This document shows positions 1 through 11,500 of a stretch of DNA of 64,000 nt, piece after piece. The translations under genes and the position numbers were made by a program. Each line of letters starts with the position of its first letter. Within the stretch, counting starts at the first letter, position 1. The DNA is from Muscardinus avellanarius (Eukaryota > Chordata > Mammalia > Rodentia > Gliridae): NCBI GenBank assembly GCA_963383645.1, contig OY726561.1, forward strand, positions 138,706,727-138,770,726, read 5' to 3'. The notes under the pieces are model-generated. The model saw only the letters and a list, made by a program, of their open reading frames with translations, did not search any database and was not told where the DNA came from.

Positions 1-544
1 AATTATTTCCTGCCTTCTATTGCTTTGGAGTTAATTTATTCCTGTTTTCTAGGGACTTGAGATAAATCATTATGTTGTTTAATCACTATTTAATTCTCAA
101 TTTGAGAGGAGAACTAACTGCCAAAGAGAGCTGTGTATCGCTGTGTAGCCATAAGGATGCATCTGGTAGATCTCCAGATACAAGGAGCACAACTGTGCCA
201 GGATCCCACTTGCTGGGCTCTGAAACCCTCCTGCATTCCCTCAGAGGCTATGCCCCCTCCCCAGGGTCACTCCTGGAGCACAGCGAGGACCCAGCGCCTG
301 GGCTCTGAGAGCTCACTGCTTGATGACTCCCTGATGCCATCCATCCCTCACTGCATGACAGACAGCGCACTTTCACCAAACCTTCTCTCTTTGTACTTGG
401 AAAAAGACCAGCCATACTCTGGAGGCTCCCTTCGCTCTCTTGATCTACTTCCTTTCATGCAGGCATTTTCTCCCCCAAATAACTGTATATTTTAGTCCTA
501 TTTTGGCATCTGCTTCTTTGAGGTCTAAACTAATACCCTTCAGT

Positions 545-905
545 TACTTATTGGCCCAGTCATACATTCATTTAAGAAATGCTTATCGAGTGCCTATAAT
601 GTTCTGGATACTTAATTTTAGGTGCTGAGGAGACTGGAATAAGGCTTCTCAGGCTGCTACCATCAGAAACTTTCCCAAAGTGCCGTGGCTGCTCTCACCT
701 GTGCTGGGCACTGAGCCGAGAGCACTTTAGTGGCCCGCCTCATTTGTCTCATTCATTCACCGCATTCGTCCAGTAACACCCCTGAAGGGGGGCAGTATTA
801 TTTCTGTTTCATAGATAAGGAAACTAAGACTTGGAGAGGCTAAGTTACCAAGGGCTTTCCTGGCAGGGCCAGATGTTTTACATCAAAACTCCTGCTTTTA
901 ACGGG
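545..905 (+). mobile_element. MIR-like ancient SINE relic
   Basis: Contains TGTGCTGGGCACTGAG near 699 and a GATAAGGAAACTAAGACTTGG-type stretch near 813, the diagnostic MIR core and tail. A related ancient fragment (ATTCATTTAAGAAATGCTTAT) precedes it at 565-630. Confidence 0.7.
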
Positions 906-1229
906 TAGGTGGTGCACTACGTTCTCCAGTTGGGTAGCAGAGGAAACTCTTACTTTCTGTCGGTGACTGTACATCTGAATAGTTCCCAAGTCTGCCTTCA
1001 CTTCTTCAAGTTAAATTTGTGAGGTCAGAAGAACCATTTATCGGAGAGGAAGGCAGCAATTCGAAGCCATCCTGGTCAATCCTATACTGTTTCAAAGTCA
1101 TGTTAATGCTAATATTATTTAAACCCATCCAGAGGAGGTCTGTAATCATTTGAATTCAGAATGCCCCCTGTTCCTCACAGAAACATGGTATCAATGTTGG
1201 AAGCGGTATATGAGGCCTCTCTTCCTTTA

Positions 1230-1500
1230 CTCTCCCTCTTCCCCCCCCCCAGCCTCTGTGGCATGAGAGCAGAGCCCTCACCCCTCCCTCCCTCCCTCCC
1301 CTCTCTCTCCCTTTCCCTCTCTCTCTCAGCCCCTGTGGCGTGAGAGCAGAGCCCACGCTATTCCCCTCTCTTTCTGCCGCCATGCCCTGAGCTCCACAGA
1401 CCCAGCCTGATCTGCACTGAACTTCTGAACTTCTGAAAACTGTGAGCAAATAAATCTTCCTTCCTCAAAGTTGTGTGGTCAGTTGTCTGAAACTACCACA
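1230..1500 (+). repeat. CT-rich low-complexity block and rodent interspersed-repeat tail
   Basis: A CT-rich tract (1280-1327) sits between two copies of CTGTGGCRTGAGAGCAGAG (1255 and 1332). It is followed by GAGCAAATAAATCTTCC and a conserved-looking tail ending near AACAAGACA. The tail resembles a common rodent repeat end, but I cannot name the family. Confidence 0.5.
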
Positions 1501-1728
1501 GTGAGAAAAATAACAAGACAAGGGCCCTCACCAGACACGAGTTTCCAACTCCTCTTCTCTGTGCCAACTCCTCTATTCCAGAAGAATATTGAAAACCTTT
1601 GTCTTATCTACTGTTCACCAGGGTCATTGCCAGCCCTGGCAAGCTGATGGTGAGTGGTCACACATATCCCAGGCCCCTCCCTGCAGAGCCAGCCAAGCAC
1701 TCTGCTGACCGCTGAGCCCAGTGCTTAC

Positions 1729-1830
1729 CGCGAGGTCCGAGGTCAGCCACGGCGTCCTCCATACTTGACGCCCGTTCACTGGGGTCCAGGGAAGGTTGAG
1801 ACACAGCCAGATTCTTGTTAGTTGGTTCAT
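1729..1830 (-). CDS. NEK11: NEK11 exon: acidic tail
   Basis: 102 nt. AT completes Asp from the previous exon, then [20 protein letters not shown] and [13 protein letters not shown], with one base left. It aligns with the human DEPTLENLPESQPIPS and VEDATSDLG segments. The acceptor is GGAATTAG (a weak pyrimidine tract) and the donor GTAAGC. The only open frame that starts with ATG here is a different, non-coding frame. No further exon is recognised between 1 and 1728. Confidence 0.88.
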
Positions 1831-2835
1831 CTAATTCCTTGTGGGAGGAAGTTAATTATTTGTGAGAAACTGACAGAAGGAGACAGCACTACCACACAGA
1901 GAAATCAATATTCTTCTTCAGAAGACCGTTTAGAAACAAACGTCCACCTAATCCTTAAACCAAATGATGTTGTTAAACTTCAGAATGGTATCCTGAGATG
2001 AGAATCCTGACAGGTGACCTTGGGCAAAGCATTTGACCTCCACTTGGCCACGGGCCTCAGCCTCAGGACCGTGGGTCAAGCAGGAAACCCAGGTACAAAG
2101 CCAAAGGTACTCAGGGTCGGGCCTGGGGAAGCGCACGGTCTGCTGGCAGCCAGGAGCCATGACTCCTTTTACCTTGTGCCCAGGGTAGCCACCCACCCAC
2201 CTACTGCACCCTCTCCCAGCCCTGCTCAGTTTCCTCATCTCAGAATTAAAGGTATCACATTGAATGACTTACAGGTCTCACCTAGTTTTTAAAGTTCTGT
2301 GAATCTATGATTTTTTTTTTTTTTTGGTACTGAGGATCTAACCCAAGGGCATTTTACCTTTGAGCTACATTGCCATCCCCCCTGCCACCCAGCCTTTTTA
2401 TTCTGAAACAGGGTCTTGTCAAAAGTTGCCAAGGCAGGCCTCAAACCTGTAATCCTCCCGTCTCAGCCTCCCAAATACTGGGATCGCAGGTGTGAATGCC
2501 ATCACACCTGGCTTGAATTTTATTTTCTAAAAGAAAAAAGATCTGAAAGACCACATGACGAAAGAATTTCCACTTCAAAAGAATAAAAGGTAAACTTCCC
2601 AAACACATCAATAGGCATTTCAATAAACCACTCTTATTTTTAATCCTCAGTTTTATGTGTTTGCAACCTAGGGTTTATGCTCAATTGACCAATTTCTTTG
2701 ACACATGGGAAACTATTTCAAGAGTATCCACTTATTAAGAAAGAAAGCGAAAGACAAGGCCAACTAACCTAACATGGACAGTAAATGAAGTCCCACCACA
2801 GTGGTGCGGCATTAGTGAGAACACGGCCACAAGGC

Positions 2836-2867
<32 letters not shown>

Positions 2868-5800
2868 TGCGGTACTGGAGATGGAACCCAGGGGCATTCT
2901 GCCTTCGAGCTACGCCTCCAGCCTGATTTTTTATTGATTTTTTATTTTGAAACAGGATCTCACTAAGTTGCCCAGGGTATCACCAAGCCTCGCAGCTGCA
3001 ATCTTCCTGTCTCAGCCTCTCAAGTGCTGGGATTATAAGTACACACCACCACGCCCGGCTTCACAAAGCATTTTTAAAAGTCCATACATTTGCCGGGCGT
3101 GGTGGGCACGCTTGTAATCCCCGCGCTTGGGAGGCAGACAGGAGGATCACGCAGGTTCGAAGCCAGCCGCACTGGCTTAAGAGACCCTGTTTCCAAATAA
3201 AAATATAAAAATAGGTCTGGGAGTGTAGCCTGGAGGTAGAAGGGTTTCCAGGAACCCCAGTACCACCAAAAAAAAAAAGGTCCATATATTCATAAATATA
3301 TTGACGGCAATCACTAAGCCAAACATGAGAAGGAGGGAGGGGAGGGAATGGGTGGGAATTGGGGAAGGGCTAAATGAGTGATGTGTGCATATATGCCTAG
3401 CATCTTGGACCCTAGTAAGATGTATACTAAAATGCACCAATAAAGAAAAATAACAAAAAATCACCAAAACATCTGTTTTCTGTCCTTTGTAATAATCGTG
3501 CAGGGATCGTTGCACACTCAAAGGTGGGCTGATGGTGCACAGAGAGCCTCAAGGACCAAGAGCAGAGATGACGCAAAGCGTGTCTTTGCCTGCGCGTCAG
3601 CAGTGATTTGAAAGCGAGTGCTTGGACTTGACAGGTCCCGCGGGGCGGGACCTTAGAAAAGGAGGAGACTGCTGGGCCATATCGCGAGAGGGGCGGAGTT
3701 TCCACGCGTAACTCCGCCCACAAGATGTAAACTTTAAAAGGAAGGGCATTTCCCTTCCAGCGTCTGAGGAGCTCAGAGGTCTTCAGGAGCGGTCCAGCTC
3801 CTATCTCCGGGGGAGACCGCATTAAAATTCTTTTTCTTCTTGGCGCACCGGTCTTTCTCGCCTTTTTTATTGCACCTAAAAACCTAACAGGACTCTCAAC
3901 TCACTTTGATTTGCTGAGGTTATCTTTGGAGAAAACAAATGAAATGGTGACCGTTGCTTCTTTTAGACACGAGGGATTGATCTGATCTTTGGGCCCCATC
4001 ACCACTCCATGTATGGAGACCTTGTCTGGATGCACTTTTTGTTGCAGGGGATAGGTTGGGGGAGAAAGGTGTGTGGTGTGAAATAATCCCCCCACCACCA
4101 CCAGACACACAGAGACAAACAGAAAAACTGTGGATTCTTGTCCTAAGCTAAGAATAAATATTCATCGCTTGGACAGCTGCTGCAGATTTAAAGAAGTTTA
4201 TTAAAAAGATAGGAATATAGAGATAGTTACAGCCCTGTGCCGGAGCAGGCACAGGGGGGCAATTCGAACGAAAATGCCAACGAACTCCAGTTTACTGAAT
4301 TTTTATCCTGTCTAAGTCCAGCAGGTCCCTCTGATTTTGGAGATCATGTTACCCCTTATCTCCAACCCCGGCTTCTGCTTCTGTTATCTCTCCAGCCGAA
4401 TTTATGGCCTAAAGGGGGAGACATCTCTGTCTCCAAACACAGGCCCAGATTTATGGCCGGAGGGGGAGGCATCTCTGTCTCCAGACACAGGCTTTTACCT
4501 TTCGTCTTCTCCCCCAAAATGTGTTAAATTGTTCTTAGGAATGCAAGGACATGTTAGCTTAACCCTGGCTTTCTTAGTAAAGAAGACATATTTCAAGATT
4601 GGACATCTTTCCCAGTATTGACACATTAATACATTTTAAACTCTCTTCCCAATACCAGTACACTTTTCACAGAAATTCAGTTTTAGCACCAGCACAACTA
4701 TCGATGCCACCGGCTAAAAAAGACAGAGGGGGCTTGTCTTTTAGGTTGTGGTACCTAGTTGTTTGTAAGCTGGCATCCTTTAAAAAGAAACAATGGCGCC
4801 TAACACGATGCAGCAATCAACTGCACTTCGGGGTTTCAGCCAAGAAAATTCCTGGCAAAATAAAAGCCGTCGTCAGCAAAGGCCTGGAAAACAGAGCAAG
4901 CCGCTGTCCCAGGTGCCTCCACGAAGCTTGGAGCTGTAAGAGGCAGGAGCCCGGGCACTCCTGTCACTCCGAGGCTCTCCCACCACTGCTTCTGAAAGAG
5001 GAAGGGTTTTGCTTCAGCCAGGTGGAGAGAGAGAAAAGAGGAACTCAGCACGGAGCCCCACTGAGCTTAGGGAGGCGCAGGGAGGGGCGTGGGGCACTCA
5101 AAGATGACAGCACTTTCCTCTTCCTTCCTCTTTTCCTTCTTTAACACATTTTTTCTTTAGCCTCTTGCAGCTGATTGATCCATTTTCTTCTATTTTATTT
5201 CATCTTTCTCAGCTCAATAGTGCCTTTCCCTGAGCCGTTTAAACCCCTTCAGGCCCTTCTGCAAAGTGTTTGGCTTCCTGTCTCCTTCCTCCTCTCTTCT
5301 GTGAATATCATTAGAGCCGTCTCGCTCCCGGCCTGTGCCTGTGATTACACTCACCCCTCCCCAGCCCTCCGCCTATCTTCATCCTCCTCCTGAGGCAGGC
5401 GAGGAGGCCTCCTGGCGCTAGTCCCTCTTTTTCTTCTGTTCCCATGAAGTGGTTTTCTTCCTGAAGAGATTGGAAGGAGTGTGCTTGCTGCTGGCCTCTC
5501 CAGGTCTCCTTTCATCTGGAGGCGAGCCGCTGCCGCAGGAGCCTCACTTTCTGCCCATAATTCCCCAGAGCGTGCTCCTGGCCAGCAGCACAGAATCAGC
5601 AGAGACATCCCAGACCTACTGCGTCAGAATCTGCATTTTAACAAGCCCCGCACATCTCCCCGGTGCATTTTGACGTCTGAGACGTGTTGCCATGAGTCAT
5701 AAAGTTTGGAGGAGAGGCAGCTGACAGTGGACCTCGAGGTCGGGAGGCTTTCCTGAAGGGGAGGTGGACATTTGGAAAAGAGGTGTGATGCTAATGGGGG

Positions 5801-6392
5801 CCAGAAGGAAGCGGCTGATGCCACAGCAGGACCAGAGAGGGGCCTGCGAGTGTTGAGCAGCTCACAGGCCTGGGCAGCCGGGAAGAGGTGCAGCGAGAGT
5901 CCTACGTCTAAGCTGGGCGTGGTGGCGCACGCTTGTAATCCCACAGTTTGGGAGGCTGAGACAGGAGGATTGCGTAAGTTTGAAGTCAGCCTCAACAACT
6001 TAGTGAGGCCCTTTGCAACTCAGTGAGACCCTGTTTCAAAATAAAGAATAAAATAGGGCTGGGGGTTTAGCTCAGAGGTAGAATGCCTCTGGGTTTCATC
6101 CCCAGTGCCACCAAAAAAAAATTAAAAATAAAAAAAATAAAGGAGTCCCACATCTGTTGGAGAATTCTCTACTCCCATCAGTATGTAAAGCCAAGAAGCA
6201 TGCTTCCGAGAGCTCAGGGACAAAGATGTCGGTAGTGTTAAGCCTTGGAGGTTCAAATAATGGACCCAAGTCTTTAGCCAGGACAGCGCTGGGCACTCCA
6301 CACCTGCCCCCTCACTCCTTGCTGACAGGAAGGGGTGGAATTGGGAAGTCATTGGGGAAATTATAAGTTGGGAAGTCATAAGGGCTTTGTGA

Positions 6393-6479
<87 letters not shown>

Positions 6480-8509
6480 CTCTCTCATCTCTCTGTATCT
6501 AAGTTGGGCCAGTCTCTGGATGTTTTGTCTGGCTCCCATGTTCTGCGGGTAACATATGGATAACTAAGTCTCTCCAGAGTCTTCCTGCCAGATGGCCTCA
6601 GAATTCTATTTAGTATTGCAGGACACCCAAAGGACCCTGATTTATACAGGAGAAGGGAGAACAGGATGCCATACAGTATAATTATAATACTGTTAATAAT
6701 TATATCAGAAACAAAACACAACATAAAATGATTATCTTGAAAGGTCAAAGAAAAAAAGAAGAAAAGCTAGGTAACTTCTCAGACACTAAGATCTAAGATC
6801 ACATTTGAATCTACATTTTTCTTTGCTATATGACTTGAAAAATAAAGAAAGGCATCTGGGTTACATAAGACAAAATATTACCATGTCTATGGTTCTCAAT
6901 TTTCAAACCCAAGGGGAAAAATCTCTTAGAATCAGGGGTCCCTGAGCATTCCAGGACAAAACAGGTTCTCTCCAGAACAAGTAGTTTAAACACATCGACA
7001 AACACAGAATCCTCCCAATCCTGGCAGCTTCCTCGTCTGGATCTGTGGGAATGTGCATTTCTCAGTCTTGTGGAGGCAAAGTCAACCAGGCCACCCTCAC
7101 AGGGCCTAGGGAGGGTCCAGGGGGCTGAGGAACCGTGCTCAGTACACAGAGGGCTTGGGTCCTCCTCACAGACCCTTCTCCAAGCAGGGATCCAACCTTG
7201 CTGCCACCTTTGCTCTTTCATCTAGAATGTTCTCTACTCGCTAGGTTCCGTGAGCAGAAAGGCCTCATCTCTCAAAGCTCTGGGGCCTACACAGATCCCC
7301 CAGCTGGCTTCTCTTACTGGGGATGGGGTTGAGCATGGGTCTGCAATCCCACATTATCTGCTAAGCTAGTCCAATGGAGGGGAGACTTTTGAAGTTAGTG
7401 GAGGCTCCTCTCACTGTCTGGCCCAACTTTGGACTTTCAGAACTCTAAAGAACTAGAACCCCTACATAACTGACAAAGACAGGTCACTGGAAGCTCTCTC
7501 CATCAGACAGGGGCAGAAGACATGTGACCCTAGGCCCTGTCTGGCTAGGAGGGGGCTCTGCGGAGCACTCCCATGTGCCCCAGGGCATGGGGCCTCTAAC
7601 AACTACACTATGGTGGACGTAGCATCTTTAGGGTGCAGGGGATTGGTCCCCTGCCCTCCAGGGCCATTGTTCTTCCTGCCCAAGGAGACACAGAGGTCTC
7701 CACAAATGAATAATCAGAACTGTCCCACCCCAGGCTGCTCTGACCAGAACAGCTACGAGGTTGGTTGGGGTCAACTGCATAAATGTGGTCTCATAAGGAC
7801 TACACAAGGTATCAGAGTCTGCCCCGAGGCCTACAGAGACATTTTCAACCATTAGTGAGATGGTATTTGCTGTTGAGAAGTTTGGAATATAGAGGAATGA
7901 ATTTGGGGGCCATTTCCTCCTATGAACCTGGAACTCTGTTCGTTATCAGAGAGTGGAGGTGGTTCTTCAAGTGTGAATTAGTACGCTGGTACAGTGCACA
8001 GCGGGCCAGGAAACAGAGGGACTCTCAGTATGTGACGGATGGGTCGACTGATCCACCTCGACGCACAGCTGCTTTGAATCAGTGTTGCCACCAGTGCTGG
8101 CCTGCGCTCCAGTCCCCTCCCTGGGACTGGGCAAAGACGTTCTGAGAACCCGTTTCCAATCGTGCCCCTTTCCCTGTACAACCACCCACATGAAACTCAT
8201 GTATCTGCAGCAAGAAAGGGTTCTGTGTGAAACTTAAAGCAAGAGGGTCCTTACATGAAGCACGTCGGCACTTGGCTGCAGTAAGTTCCGAGATCTCAGC
8301 TCTTGCATCCGTCTGTTGTTTGCTTTATACTGTTCTTCCACAATCTTTCTGCAAATTTAAAGCAAATGCAGAAAAGTAACCACAAATTGCTAAAGCCATG
8401 TCTGCATCATACAGGTAAGTAAAATCCCTGCTCCAGCAGGCGGACTGGGATGCTGGGCAGCCAGGACACTGGGTCTCTACCCCATGGAGCTGTACACACA
8501 CGCGCACAC

Positions 8510-8564
<55 letters not shown>

Positions 8565-11500
8565 TCCTTATTTATCCTTAGACTCCCCAGGTGCAGAAGA
8601 AGAGACCGTATCTATCCCTGTACATTACGAGTGTGAAATGGAGGGTATCCCAATGCCTAAAACAGTCCAAAGCGCCATGTGTGATGGGGATGCCAGTAAT
8701 CTCAGCACTAATAACTCATAAAAATGTTTTTCAGATGAACAAAGCTGTAAGCACATAAACAGGAAAAATAAGAGGTCCAGAGCAGAGCATTTAAGAAAAA
8801 GTATATGGGAGCCACTGTGGAAGGGAACTTTTCTACAGACACATTTTCTTTGTTTCCTTACTGTGGGAGAGTTGAGTTTAACAGATCTGCTACTAAACTG
8901 CAAGAAAGATTTAAGTTCTTAAGATTACTTTGTGCTAGTTTACACTTTGATTTTTTGGGTGTATCAGGGGGGTACTGGAGATTGAACCCAGGGACATTGT
9001 ACCTCTGAACTACAGACATCATCATCATCATCGTCATCATCATTATTGTTATTATTATTGTTATTATTATTATTATTTTGTTTTGAAACAGGGTCTTGCT
9101 ATGTTGCTCAAAGTCTTGCTCAGTAGCTCAGGCTGATCGTGAACCTGCAACCCTCCTATCCTAGCCTCCCACGAGCTGGGATTACTGGCATCCCCATCAC
9201 ACATGGCGCTACACTTAGATTTTTTTGACCAGTCACTGAACATCCTTCTAGTCAAATTCTGTCTCTAAAATAGACACATTATAAACCTTCTGAATAAGTT
9301 TTCTACCTAAAATTCCACGCTCCTTCTTGACTCCTAGAAACAAAGATCAAAAGTCCAATACAATTAACTCATAAAATCAAAAACAAATTTTATGTAAAGA
9401 TCATTGCTTTGAGGTGTGAAAAATATTAGTTGTGTTATGTGGAGGATTTCTGACTTTCTTTTGTCTATAAAAAGCTTTAATCTGAATAATTTATAATAGC
9501 CATGTAATTTATACTATGCATGTAAATTATTAAATTTGCCTTTTAAATATATTCCTATCAGAGCTTTAATTTTCCTTTTGCCCTCAACCAATGATACGAA
9601 CCATGGTGCCATGGATATATTAACATCTTTTTAAATGTTTTATACAAATTTGGGACTATGGATTGACTCAGTGGCTTGAGTAATTTATGTAAATGTATTT
9701 TTCCAGTAAGCCCACACTCATTGTTGTGGTATTTTATAGCAACCTGTGCTGGATCCTAGGAGCAGATTGTGTGCAATCTCCCCAACTTCACATTCAGCGA
9801 CATCACACTGGTGGCCTGCGATTGGCCACAGAGGGAGCATTTATACCACAGAAACCAGGTACCTCCTAGTCCACAGCTGCTCATTAGATGTTGACCAAGT
9901 ACAGCACTGGGCTTGGATACAAGCCTTTTTCCATATATGATATTAAAGGCAACATGTTTTAAAGGAAAATAGTCTAAATAGATTCTTAATTTGGTTCGTC
10001 GTGATATTCTTTCTAAGCACAAGAATGCTTCCAAATCATGTTTCCGAGACGCTGACATGGTTACAACATGGGCAGACTTGCTCACTGGGTCTCTTACGGC
10101 CCTCTAGAGCTTGGTTGGGGTGCCAAGATACCAAAAAATAGGCAAAGGAAGAAAGAAGCCAAACCAGAAAACTAAATGACCTACCAAATGAAATCGTCTG
10201 AAAACTGAGAGTTTGGGGATCTTTGAAATTCCAATCTTTGTACATGTATCTTTTTCATTTTTATTAAGGTTTAATCGACAAATGCCATCTTGACAGTTTA
10301 CAACATGATGCTTTGGCATGTGTGTACATCGTGAAATGGTGAGAACCAGTCAAGTAGCATGCCCGTCACCTCACATACGTATCTCTTTTTGTGGCAAGAA
10401 CATTTGAGACCTACCCTCGGAGAAATTTTCAAATACATAATGCCTTACTATTAGTTACCATGATATGCAATAGACCTCTAGAACTAATTCTTCTTGACTA
10501 AATGAAACTGTGTACCCTCTGTCTAACACCTCAGGGTCCAGCCCCTGACCCTGGTACCCACCATTTCATTCTCCACTCTAGGAGCTCCATACTTTTAGAT
10601 TCTACATGTAAGTGCAGAATCATATAAGATCAGATAGTATTTGTCTTTCTATTCCTGGCTTAATTAACTAGCTTCATATCTTCTAGATTCATTCATGATG
10701 TTGAAAATGATGGTGTCTTCTTCCTTCCTCTTCCTCTTCCTCCTCCTCCTTCTTCTTCTTTCTCCTTTTACATCTTCTTCCTCCTCCTCTTCCTTCTTCT
10801 CCTCCTTCTTCTTCTTTCTCCTCCTTTTCCATCTTCCTCCTCCTCCTTCTTCTCCTCCTTTTCCTTCTCCTGTTTGTTCTCCTTCTCCTCCTTCTTCATG
10901 CTGGGAATTGAATCCAAAGGCTTCTACCTCTGAGCCACAACCCCAATCATATTTTATTTTTTTAGTTTGAAACAGGGTCTAAGTTGTAGAGGGCTTCTCT
11001 ACATTGCTGGGGTGGGCTGAAAACCTGGGATTCTCCTGACTCAGCCTCCCAAGAACTGGGATTACAGGTGGGTGCCATGCCTGGCTGAGATTTCCTTCTT
11101 TTTAAAGGCTTAGTAGAATTCCACCATTGGGCTATAATACATTTTCTTTGATGGACACTTAGGTCGGCTCTATATCTTGGCTACTATGAATTATTCTGCA
11201 AATAACATAGGCGTGCAGACAACTCTTCACCATCTGTGATCACTTCTTCTAGGAATAAACTCAGAAGTAGGACTGACAGATCATAAGGAAACTCTATGTT
11301 TAGTTTTTAGATAAAACTCCATACTGTTTTCCATAATGAATAGATCAACTTATAATCCCACCAACAGTGAACAGAGTTCTCATTCTCCACATCCTGGCCA
11401 ACACTTGAAATTATACTCTGCTGTTTAATACTCCCACTACTAGTGGTTACCAGAATTATTGCCCTGAACAGAGATTTCTAATAGCTTCAGTTGACAGAAC

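Larger units (their letters stand above)
10255..11460 (-). mobile_element. Old L1 3' region, antisense, interrupted
   Basis: Antisense L1 landmarks: TTTATTAAGGTTTAATCGAC, CTTTCTATTCCTGGCTTAAT, CTCCATACTGTTTTCCATAA and CCCACCAACAGTGAACAGAG. It is interrupted by a CT/CTT tract (10716-10897) and a SINE (10899-11087). Confidence 0.8.

Noticed and set aside
5080..5155. Alternative candidate for the NEK11 tail exon (purine-rich minus strand after AAAG)
   Set aside because: Superficially Lys/Glu-rich, but it meets a stop, has no donor in phase, and 5460-5355 gives a full, phase-consistent exon.
6900..7221. Minus-strand frame with acidic run as NEK11 exon
   Set aside because: A weak resemblance only; exon phases are already continuous from 8255 to 5460 without it.
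10695..10970. Ser/Phe/Leu-rich open frame
   Set aside because: Artefact of the polypyrimidine tract.
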